Shown here: piece by piece, positions 1-5,242 of the stretch
How the letters are laid out: every line of letters begins with the position of its first letter
Numbering within the stretch: the first letter of the stretch is position 1
NCBI GenBank assembly: GCA_013287235.1
Contig: JABDEF010000068.1
Span: 1-5,242, forward strand
DNA length: 5,242 nucleotides
Direction: 5' to 3'
Source of the DNA: Gammaproteobacteria bacterium
Lineage (GTDB): Bacteria; Pseudomonadota; Gammaproteobacteria; DSM-16500
Notes under the pieces: model-generated
Seen by the model: only the letters and a program-made list of their open reading frames with translations
Told to the model about the DNA's origin: nothing
Databases searched by the model: none
Position numbers and translations under genes: made by a program

Positions 1-1432
1 TTAGTTTATTTTTTTTGTCTTCTCCTAATTCTTTTTCTTCTTGCGTGCAATTCGCAAGATTTAAATCAACACCCCATCCATCATCCGCACAACAATTAGC
101 GAAGTTGACGATATCACTCACACAGCTTTTTTTACTACCCGAAAAAATATAATTACCATCATATGATGTGGCGGCACTATCCGCGGCAGATAATGCGGAT
201 GCCGCTTGCTGAAAATCCGGATCCGCTGATTTGGTATGTTCTAAACAATCTTCTGTCAAACAATAGGTATCACCATTACAAACAACACCATGATCTTCAC
301 ACGTTTTGATAGGACAGAGAAAATTAAGCTTAAAAAGCAGGCATTCTGTATCGGTCTTATTTTCACAGACAGAATCTATTTGTTCACAACCTTGATCACG
401 CAAGGGTTGACAGGTGTTATCGGTTGCATTCCCGCGACAAAGATATTCCAATTCTTTTAACCAACAATCGCGCGTCACAGGTATATTTTGAATGACATGC
501 GTGGTATTGGATTCCATACAGGTTTCATTTTGCCATGTGCAAAGAGCAGCAAGTCCTGAGCAGCCATCTTCCCAATGATCTTTGGGTTCAAATGTTGTTT
601 TAGATGACACCATATCTATTTGCAGAGCGATCTCGGCTTTACCATCATCACCCGTAATATGTAAACTAAATGTTAATCCATTTGAACAACTGGGAAGCGC
701 GATCATATCAACGTAGGTATGGTGTTGCGTATTGGTAACCATATAAGTCCCATGTAAACTGTTGCAATCGATATCTGCTGGTAGGCGTCCTGAAAAGCTA
801 AGGGTTGCTTCTTTCGGTCCTTTAAAAATGACTTGACCTGTCACTGTGTTGATATCCACCCCAGCATAATCATGCTCTTTTGCTTTTAAATGTATGCTCA
901 AAGGATAATGGGTATCCGTTTGATGAGGAATCATGTCAATCATCAACTTTTGTTGGCAATATTGATGGGATACACTTGGCGTTTCTTCACACACTTTGTT
1001 TTCATAAGTGGTGGTACAGGTTGCATCTTTTGTGCAATCGATGAATTCATTGGAAACACCATTCACAATATCGGTTGCATTATCTAACACCAACTGATTT
1101 TGCTTCATTTCAGGTGAGTCGAGATCAATCGTAAAAGGCGGACGGTTTTCAAAACCATCTTGCACCGCTTTGCTCGCCTCATTTTCTTTTGCCTCTTTGG
1201 TGGAATCTTCTTTTAAATGGGCATCACTTTCCGTACTATAATACGAAGACTCCGGTGGATGATCCGTATAATTGGGGTAATTTTGATGAGGATCAAATCC
1301 ATGCAATAGGTTTTCAATGGTTTTTTCATGTTCTTTTCCGGTATTTAATCCTTGTTGAAAATCATCATTTGCACCCGCAAAGGTCAGAGATACCAAAAAC
1401 AGGATAATAACGAAAAAGAAGCCTTTATTCAT
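1..1432 (-). CDS. traN: TraN, F-type mating-pair stabilisation adhesin (3' end missing)
   Basis: The gene gives 477 codons from ATG 1432-1430 and runs open off the left edge, so the C-terminus is missing. TraN is the outer-membrane adhesin of F-type conjugation and stabilises mating pairs by contacting recipient outer-membrane proteins. Residues 1-21 are a signal peptide (hydrophobic core, then AGA). Residues 22-130 are polar, acidic and Cys-free. From residue 133 onward there are 24 cysteines. A beta-like stretch with few cysteines (about 160-290) sits where the variable recipient-binding region lies in F TraN. TraN-like signatures are RDCW (321-324), the GC/VC pairs at 348-356, and NCC..DGWG (446-454) followed by a C.QEEK segment. 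Judged by F TraN (602 aa), roughly 100 residues are missing. The start overlaps the trbC stop (ATGAATAA), with AAGAGG at 1439-1444 six bases upstream. An A8 run at 9-16 is a possible sequencing or slippage spot. The identification is firm; the receptor is unknown. Confidence 0.93.
   Translation of the reverse strand, partial: MNKGFFFVIILFLVSLTFAGANDDFQQGLNTGKEHEKTIENLLHGFDPHQNYPNYTDHPPESSYYSTESDAHLKEDSTKEAKENEASKAVQDGFENRPPFTIDLDSPEMKQNQLVLDNATDIVNGVSNEFIDCTKDATCTTTYENKVCEETPSVSHQYCQQKLMIDMIPHQTDTHYPLSIHLKAKEHDYAGVDINTVTGQVIFKGPKEATLSFSGRLPADIDCNSLHGTYMVTNTQHHTYVDMIALPSCSNGLTFSLHITGDDGKAEIALQIDMVSSKTTFEPKDHWEDGCSGLAALCTWQNETCMESNTTHVIQNIPVTRDCWLKELEYLCRGNATDNTCQPLRDQGCEQIDSVCENKTDTECLLFKLNFLCPIKTCEDHGVVCNGDTYCLTEDCLEHTKSADPDFQQAASALSAADSAATSYDGNYIFSGSKKSCVSDIVNFANCCADDGWGVDLNLANCTQEEKELGEDKKNKL
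171..205. repeat. GC-rich imperfect hairpin inside traN
   Basis: Arms 171-184 and 195-205 pair (GCGGCA..TCCGC with GCGGATGCCGC), with a three-base bulge and a ten-base loop. The patch is notably GC-rich against AT-rich surroundings. It encodes the Ala/Ser-rich segment at TraN residues about 409-422, just before the conserved NCC..GWG block. Alanine codons alone could create it, so a regulatory role is unproven. Confidence 0.3.
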
Positions 1433-1877
1433 GAGAAGCCTCTTTTAATCGCATTAAAGCATTTTCTGCAATACTGGAATAAGCATTCTCCTCTTGGCTT
1501 ATTTGATGCAACGTATATTCAAGAGGGATATCCCCATAAAAAACTTTAAAGTCTTCATGACAGGATTTCAAATCATCACACGTCGTGATCACTACTGCAG
1601 GCACTTTTTGAATGTCAAATTGTGAGAAAAGCAAAGGATCGATTTGAAAACCACTCCCTGTTTCTTTTACCACCGCATAAATCGCATGTGTGGTGTCTTT
1701 AAAAGAATTATTCACTAAGCCACGCAAAATCACGGGAGCACCTATGATTTTTGCATCTTTGCTCCAGCGAATTAAACTTGCTTTCGGCATGGAAAAAGAC
1801 ACAAAAATCAATATATGTTTTTCAGCATATACCAAAGACGAAAATAGGAAACACCATACCATGAGAATATATTTCAT
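1425..1877 (-). CDS. trbC: TrbC, F-type periplasmic pilus assembly protein (short form)
   Basis: The product is 150 aa. F-type TrbC is an exported protein with a thioredoxin-like core, required for pilus assembly and working with TraW. Residues 1-18 are a signal peptide ending VYA. The family signature follows in order: FVSFSMP (25-31), a LRGL motif (51-54), IDPLLF (79-84), and the VPAVV strand (92-96). A GDIPLE turn (115-120) leads into a C-terminal helix. There is no CXXC; the only mature cysteines are C100 and C106, so disulfide-exchange activity is unlikely. F TrbC is about 212 aa, so this one lacks most of the region that precedes the core there. The ATG overlaps the stop of the upstream gene (ATGA, 1874-1877). 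Its own Shine-Dalgarno is poor, which suggests translational coupling. It is a separate gene here, not the TraW-TrbC fusion seen in some systems. Confidence 0.92.
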   Translation of the reverse strand: MKYILMVWCFLFSSLVYAEKHILIFVSFSMPKASLIRWSKDAKIIGAPVILRGLVNNSFKDTTHAIYAVVKETGSGFQIDPLLFSQFDIQKVPAVVITTCDDLKSCHEDFKVFYGDIPLEYTLHQISQEENAYSSIAENALMRLKEASHE

Positions 1878-2233
1878 GAGGAACTTTTCTCATAGGATGA
1901 TGCATCTTTTTTTTGGGTTTTCTTATCTAAACTTTCATTGAATTCCTTTTGGAAGTCATCTATATGATCCACCATATGCTGCCTGCGTTCTTCTAACTCT
2001 AGATGCCCTTTTTCCATGTTATCTTGAACGTATTTGACTTGCGCCAACACATCTCTTCTAAAATTTTCAGAGCGTCTTTGTTGTTCTGCGATAATATATA
2101 AAATACTTCCCGGTGCTGCATTCAAAACAAGAAATGTAAGAATTTGTTTTATGATATAAAGCATCGTCAGAACAATCATGATGCTTTTCACCCAACCTTG
2201 CCAATCTGAAGATAATTTTTTATTGTCTTGCAT
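1874..2233 (-). CDS. Small membrane protein B of the traU-trbC interval, unknown function
   Basis: The product is 119 aa and I do not recognise it. A short polar N-terminus (1-14) is followed by a long hydrophobic stretch (about 17-48). That stretch is interrupted by K29-Q30 and by AAPG at 39-42, so it could be one long membrane helix or a tight two-helix hairpin. The rest (50-119) is highly charged and predicted helical (EQQRRSENFRRD, then a Glu/Arg/Gln-rich segment with hydrophobic spacing), ending in a Lys- and Ser-rich tail. A coiled coil is plausible. It has no signal-peptide cleavage motif and no cysteine. The start is supported by AAGGAG at 2240-2245, six bases upstream. It overlaps the previous gene by 14 bases and trbC by 4, so it belongs to the transfer operon. 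It shares its architecture (membrane segment plus charged tail) with its upstream neighbour. F has no gene in this place. It is surely expressed as a protein; its role is unknown. Confidence 0.82.
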   Translation of the reverse strand: MQDNKKLSSDWQGWVKSIMIVLTMLYIIKQILTFLVLNAAPGSILYIIAEQQRRSENFRRDVLAQVKYVQDNMEKGHLELEERRQHMVDHIDDFQKEFNESLDKKTQKKDASSYEKSSS

Positions 2234-2540
2234 GATTTTCTCCTTCCTTTAATTTATCTTTCATTTGTTCAATGCGACTCTCTGTTTCATCATGAAATTC
2301 CATGATTCGATTAAAATTTTCATCGAATTCTGCATCAATCACTTTGTCGCGTTCGCGCGCTTTATGCATAGAACTCTCAACCCAATTGGCAGTATCTTCA
2401 TATTGATTTAAAATCTCACGTGCAAGGGAACGAAAGGTATGCGTGGCATAGATGCCGCTTACCACATTCGTCACAACCATCACGACAAGACAAACAATGA
2501 ATACGACTCGCCAATCGGCATTTTTTATGATGGATTTCAT
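2220..2540 (-). CDS. Small bitopic protein A of the traU-trbC interval, unknown function
   Basis: The product is 106 aa from ATG 2540-2538 and I do not recognise it. A longer reading from TTG at 2579 would overlap the end of traU. The ATG is preferred because a full AGGAGG (2547-2552) lies six bases upstream of it. A basic N-terminus (MKSIIKNADWR) precedes one strong transmembrane helix (about 12-33). The charged tail (36-106) is rich in Glu, Asp, Lys and Arg with regular hydrophobic positions, and is probably a long helix or coiled coil. Basic residues before the helix suggest N-in, with the tail in the periplasm (inference). The only cysteine (C17) is within the membrane helix. The gene starts 23 bases after the traU stop, which is the only gap in this operon, and overlaps the next gene by 14 bases. 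It could be a pilus-channel accessory factor or an entry-exclusion-like protein; nothing in the sequence decides this. Confidence 0.82.
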   Translation of the reverse strand: MKSIIKNADWRVVFIVCLVVMVVTNVVSGIYATHTFRSLAREILNQYEDTANWVESSMHKARERDKVIDAEFDENFNRIMEFHDETESRIEQMKDKLKEGENHARQ

Positions 2541-2546
2541 CTTTTT

Positions 2547-2552
2547 CCTCCT
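2547..2552 (-). promoter_or_regulatory. Ribosome binding site of small protein A
   Basis: The minus strand reads AAAAGGAGGAAAAAGATG. The AGGAGG core is six bases from the ATG at 2540. It decides the start of this gene against the in-frame TTG at 2579, which has no such site and lies inside traU. Confidence 0.85.
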
Positions 2553-2563
2553 TTTAAAAAAAT

Positions 2564-3559
2564 TCAGGCTGCGCAGCAATTCCGCTTCTTGTATACGGCA
2601 TATCCAAAATCTTCCCCTGTGACGGGATATTCATGTCCCGCACCCCAAATAGCCGTGGTTGCTCCAAAAGGATGACAACCGCCGCGTCCAACAGTTGGCA
2701 ATGGATTTACCATTTGATAGCGGTAACGAGATTTCGGCATAATAGGCATGGGATATTCATAACAAAGTGCGGGTGAATTTTCTCCCACACTATCCCATAA
2801 TACGGGTGGATCACGATGTAATTTGTAAGCCATCCTTTCAGTTAATAAAGTGCTCGCCTGAACACCACCCACATGCTCTTGTATATGTCCTGTTAAGGGA
2901 TACATACTCCCTTGCGCACCTGCACACCAAAATAAGGTATCGATCGGTAAATGGGTCAATGCCGCTAAACTATCGGCTGCACAAGCAGTTTCCGCGATTG
3001 GGTTTGCAAAAAGAATCGCTTCTGGATTTAAAATAAACCCCAACTCATCATCATTCCAGGTAGGATCCAATTCCGTCAAATAGGCAATATCTAAATTACC
3101 TTCCTCGACACATAAAAAATCTGTCAGGATATTTAACCAAAAAAGTAAAGGGAATTTATACCAATGCACATAATAAAAACTGTTATTATCATTACTTAAA
3201 GCGGTATTCGCATCTCCTGTATTAAATGCACTCCCCAAATCAATTTGCATCCCGCCTAAATTCACCATACAAAAAGGATGTCTTGTGACATCGACAAGAG
3301 CAACAGGCTCCCAAAAACCTAAACTGATTCCAACGCGCGGGAAGGGGTCTCCACAAGCGCAAACCGGTGAACTCGGATTTTGCGTATCTGGAACATCGGA
3401 ACTCACAACCCCTATCGATCCAATGGAGATGGGAAATAAACAACTCCAACAAATATCGGTGATGGGATTCACAAATGAACCATGACATAAAGAATCGGCA
3501 AATGCAGTCGTTGAAAAAGGGATAAAGAATATCCATAAAACACTCTTAAGATATCTCAA
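2564..3559 (-). CDS. traU: TraU, F-type periplasmic conjugation protein
   Basis: The product is 331 aa, matching F TraU (330). TraU is an exported Cys-rich protein needed for efficient DNA transfer and normal piliation, and acts in the envelope with TraW, TrbI, TraF and TraH. Residues 1-21 are a signal peptide ending AFA. The family hallmark is GSFVNPITDICWSCLFP (27-43). It is followed by CACGDPFPRVG (67-77), a FWEPVALVDV-like stretch (82-91), a hydrophobic YKFPLLFWLN patch (134-143) and a Cys-Cys near the C-terminus (328-329). The 13 cysteines imply several disulfides and so a need for periplasmic oxidation. The start is TTG, overlapping the traW stop (TTGA). GGAGGA at 3566-3571 is six bases upstream. 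No ATG lies in frame in at least the 39 bases upstream, and the next internal Met (M98) is beyond the signal peptide and the hallmark motif. The identification is secure. Confidence 0.96.
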   Translation of the reverse strand: MRYLKSVLWIFFIPFSTTAFADSLCHGSFVNPITDICWSCLFPISIGSIGVVSSDVPDTQNPSSPVCACGDPFPRVGISLGFWEPVALVDVTRHPFCMVNLGGMQIDLGSAFNTGDANTALSNDNNSFYYVHWYKFPLLFWLNILTDFLCVEEGNLDIAYLTELDPTWNDDELGFILNPEAILFANPIAETACAADSLAALTHLPIDTLFWCAGAQGSMYPLTGHIQEHVGGVQASTLLTERMAYKLHRDPPVLWDSVGENSPALCYEYPMPIMPKSRYRYQMVNPLPTVGRGGCHPFGATTAIWGAGHEYPVTGEDFGYAVYKKRNCCAA

Positions 3560-4194
3560 GCAAGATCCTCCGTGATTTGTAATCGTATGCCTTCTTGAAA
3601 AACTAATGCAGGTACATGCTCAATATGAAAATGACGAATTAATCTGCCTTCTTGATCAAAATAGATTTTTTGTTGAAATAACGCACTTTGTGTTTTGACA
3701 TTGCCATTCACTAAGATGAGTTTTACATTGTGATCCCATAACAGAATCTGTTTTTTTGCCCATTTGACTTGGTTCTTATCATCACCATCATAAAAAAGTA
3801 ACGTGGCACGTAATGAAACCAAAGACAATGGATTAAAGCGTGAGCCTTTTTGCGCAAAAATATGCCCTTCATGATCTCTCAAATCGTCACCTGCAATAAC
3901 AGAAGGATCAAAAGCCCAAGATTTTTTTACCGTGGTTTTAGCTATGTTCTTTACTGCCGTAGGACGCTCGGTCTTTTCATGAACTTGTTTCATCCATTCT
4001 TTTTGATGCATTTGCCATTCGCCATTTTTTTGCATTTCTAAAAGGCGCCTTTGAATAAACTGTAAAAAGTCTTCTTCTAAAATAGGATACGTCCGTCCAA
4101 AGACGTTTTTTTCGTCTTTTTCATTTTTTTCTGCCCATAGCGGTGCAATAATAAATAAAAATATTAAACCCACTAAAATCGACTGTTTATTCAT
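3556..4194 (-). CDS. traW: TraW, F-type periplasmic pilus assembly protein
   Basis: The product is 212 aa, the usual TraW size. TraW is a periplasmic protein required for F pilus assembly and works with TrbC and TraU. Residues 1-21 are a signal peptide ending LWA. A Lys/Glu-rich linker (22-30) leads to FGRTYPILEED (32-42), the conserved N-terminal segment. Family motifs follow: FDPSV (95-99), LRDHEGHIFAQKG (105-117), NPL (121-123), FYDGDD..QV.W (134-145), and KIYFDQEG (176-183) leading to the HVPALV strand (193-198). There are no cysteines, in contrast to TraU and TraN. The ATG overlaps the trbI stop by eight bases (ATGAATAA) and has only a weak Shine-Dalgarno, so translation is probably coupled to trbI. 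The end overlaps traU by four bases. It is a standalone TraW, not fused to TrbC. Confidence 0.96.
   Translation of the reverse strand: MNKQSILVGLIFLFIIAPLWAEKNEKDEKNVFGRTYPILEEDFLQFIQRRLLEMQKNGEWQMHQKEWMKQVHEKTERPTAVKNIAKTTVKKSWAFDPSVIAGDDLRDHEGHIFAQKGSRFNPLSLVSLRATLLFYDGDDKNQVKWAKKQILLWDHNVKLILVNGNVKTQSALFQQKIYFDQEGRLIRHFHIEHVPALVFQEGIRLQITEDLA
3566..3571 (-). promoter_or_regulatory. Ribosome binding site setting the TTG start of traU
   Basis: GGAGGA on the minus strand lies inside the last codons of traW, six bases before TTG 3559-3557. It supports the rare start codon. The TTG lies in a short inverted repeat (3545-3560) that could form a small hairpin in the mRNA. Confidence 0.8.
4099..4119. 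repeat. Inverted repeat inside traW, terminator-like on the plus strand
   Basis: Two exact 7-base arms (AAAGACG and CGTCTTT) flank a T7 loop. On the plus strand the second arm runs into further T-rich sequence (to about 4132). On the coding strand the loop is A7 and no U-tract follows. It lies in the codons for the variable Lys/Glu linker just after the TraW signal peptide. The repeat is real; a function, such as stopping antisense transcripts, is only a guess. Confidence 0.35.
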
Positions 4195-4573
4195 CGGGTA
4201 GATACTTCACATCTAGTTTTGTTAAGCGTTCTGCCAAAGGAGTATAATCCGGCGCACCTGCAATAACGGCTTCACTCGGAAGTAATATCACGCTTTCTTG
4301 TTTGGCTATGTATTTTAAAGTGCTTTCAAGATTTGCCCCGTATTTACTCACCTCCTTTTTCAACACATCTTGAGAGGGATTTTTTTTCGTGGTTTCTTTG
4401 ACAAATTGATTCACTAATTTTGTGACATTGACTGTTGCAATATGATTTTTAGGCTTTTCGAACACTTGCAAAATGAAAGATATAAAAAGCGCACCCAGCA
4501 TGCCAAAAATAAATGAAGAAAATAAATGGGATTCAATAAATCGATTCATTTTTAAATACATTTTATTTAACAT
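4187..4573 (-). CDS. trbI: TrbI, F-type inner-membrane pilus protein
   Basis: The product is 128 aa, the same length as F TrbI. TrbI is a bitopic inner-membrane protein that influences pilus extension and retraction and interacts with the TraW/TraU group. A short basic N-terminus precedes one membrane helix (about 17-37). The periplasmic part has the family pattern: a TVNVTKLVNQF strand-helix (47-57), an amphipathic helix (about 67-91), then VILLPSEAVIAGAPDYT (95-111), which matches the conserved valine-rich strand and GA-D-T turn of the family. The start is ATG 4573, with AAGGAG at 4582-4587 eight bases upstream. Met5 and Met9 are less likely starts. It overlaps traC by seven bases and traW by eight. 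Its position directly between traC and traW is the same as in F and supports the call. Confidence 0.9.
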   Translation of the reverse strand: MLNKMYLKMNRFIESHLFSSFIFGMLGALFISFILQVFEKPKNHIATVNVTKLVNQFVKETTKKNPSQDVLKKEVSKYGANLESTLKYIAKQESVILLPSEAVIAGAPDYTPLAERLTKLDVKYLPDE

Positions 4574-5242
4574 GTATATTTCTCCTTAACCACTTTGTCG
4601 ATTGCATCTTGTATGGATAACCCTTGTGTCTGTAAGCGTTTTACCGCTTCTACTTCCTCCCCCTTAGATGAATATAAAATACGTGAATAAGGATCAAAGA
4701 TAATGCGATGAATGGATAAACCAGAAGGTGTTTGGATAATACATTCGGAAAATTCATCCGTCTTACGTAAACTTTTAAATAATCGCTCTTTAAAAGCATC
4801 TAAAGATAGTCGTTCTGATTTTTTGAGTTGATCAATCGTTTCACTGGATTGGCCTAAAATAATTTTAATATCGCTATTTTCAAAACTTGCCGTTGATGCG
4901 GAATTTTTAAAATAATCATTAATGGATTGTACAATCGTCACAAAATTCGCATTATATTTTCGAGCGGTACGAAATCCTGTTTCAATAAATTTCGCAGCAC
5001 CCTCGTTATCACTCCCTAATAAATCCCATGCTTCATCGATGATGCAAGTTTTTTGCATACGACGATCGCCTAAATACATGGCTTCGCTGATTTGATACAT
5101 TAAGGTAAGTAAAACAATCCGTTGTAAATCTTTTCTAGACTTTAATTCCTGTAGCTCTAACACCACAAATGCATTACTTAAATCGATATTACTTTTGCCT
5201 TCAAAATAATTGGCATACACCCCTTCACAGGTAAAACTATAT
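4567..5242 (-). CDS. traC: TraC, F-type conjugation ATPase (C-terminal 224 aa, 5' end missing)
   Basis: The frame is open to the right edge, so only about the last quarter of the protein is present (F TraC is about 875 aa). TraC is the VirB4-family ATPase that drives pilin assembly and secretion at the inner membrane. The first residues, YSFTCEGVYANYFEG, continue upstream. The GTG at 5220 is an internal Val codon and not a start. The fragment holds VVLELQELK (26-34), a Walker B motif KTCIIDEAWDLL (64-75), the RTARKY segment (91-96), VTIVQSINDY (101-110) with a Gln at the usual sensor position, and ASFENSD (118-124). The Walker A motif lies beyond the window. The C-terminal helical end (about 195-224) closes at TAA 4569-4567, overlapping the trbI start. 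Nothing is broken in the visible part. Confidence 0.95.
   Translation of the reverse strand, partial: YSFTCEGVYANYFEGKSNIDLSNAFVVLELQELKSRKDLQRIVLLTLMYQISEAMYLGDRRMQKTCIIDEAWDLLGSDNEGAAKFIETGFRTARKYNANFVTIVQSINDYFKNSASTASFENSDIKIILGQSSETIDQLKKSERLSLDAFKERLFKSLRKTDEFSECIIQTPSGLSIHRIIFDPYSRILYSSKGEEVEAVKRLQTQGLSIQDAIDKVVKEKYTC

Noticed and set aside
890..1549. Plus-strand open frames opposite traN and trbC
   Set aside because: They overlap strongly supported minus-strand genes, lack convincing ribosome sites, and show no recognisable domains.
2541..2579. Extension of small protein A to a TTG at 2579 (13 more residues)
   Set aside because: It would overlap the traU end and has no good ribosome site, whereas the ATG at 2540 has AGGAGG at ideal spacing.
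3240..3536. A 98-aa minus-strand frame inside traU
   Set aside because: It is an alternative frame within a well-conserved traU, with Cys/Arg/Trp-rich composition typical of a shadow frame.
3847..3860. Perfect 14-base palindrome TTTTTGCGCAAAAA in traW
   Set aside because: It falls on the codons of the conserved FAQKG segment of TraW, so protein constraint explains it; a binding site deep in a coding region is unlikely.
5218..5220. GTG at 5220 as the start of a short TraC-like protein
   Set aside because: The frame continues upstream to the window edge with TraC-like sequence, so this is an internal valine codon.
1..5242. CRISPR arrays, tRNA genes, insertion sequences, or an oriT
   Set aside because: I saw no regularly spaced direct repeats, tRNA-like cloverleaf, transposase or terminal repeats, and the coding density leaves no intergenic room for them.

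Overview
This window is a piece of an F-type (MPF_F) conjugative type IV secretion operon. Every real gene reads on the minus strand. In transcription order, from the right edge to the left, the genes are traC (3' quarter only), trbI, traW, traU, two small unrecognised membrane/helical proteins, trbC, and traN (most of it, cut by the left edge). The traC-trbI-traW-traU-trbC-traN order is that of the F plasmid transfer region. The difference is the extra gene pair between traU and trbC.

The organism is probably a gammaproteobacterium with AT-rich DNA. The protein families are the proteobacterial F-type set. The codons are A/T-rich and the Shine-Dalgarno sequences are strong (AAGGAG, AGGAGG). 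A Legionellales-like host, or a plasmid or integrative element in one, would fit, but nothing in the window proves it. There is no relaxase, replication gene, integrase or IS here, so the window cannot show whether the element is a plasmid or an ICE.

Layout: TraC C-terminus 4567-5242; TrbI 4187-4573; TraW 3556-4194; TraU 2564-3559 (TTG start); small protein A 2220-2540; small protein B 1874-2233; TrbC 1425-1877; TraN 1-1432 (open at the left edge). Genes overlap by 4 to 14 bases at six of the seven junctions. The only gap is 23 bases, between traU and small protein A. There is therefore no intergenic room for a promoter or terminator, and the genes must be read from one polycistronic message that starts upstream of this window.

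How the genes work together (family knowledge): TraC is the cytoplasmic ATPase that powers pilin assembly and secretion. TrbI is a bitopic inner-membrane protein affecting pilus extension and retraction. TraW, TraU and TrbC are periplasmic proteins needed for pilus assembly and/or mating-pair stability. TraN is the Cys-rich outer-membrane adhesin that stabilises mating pairs by binding the recipient surface. The two extra proteins each have a membrane segment followed by a charged helical tail. Their place inside the core pilus genes suggests accessory components of the same envelope machine, but their function is unknown.
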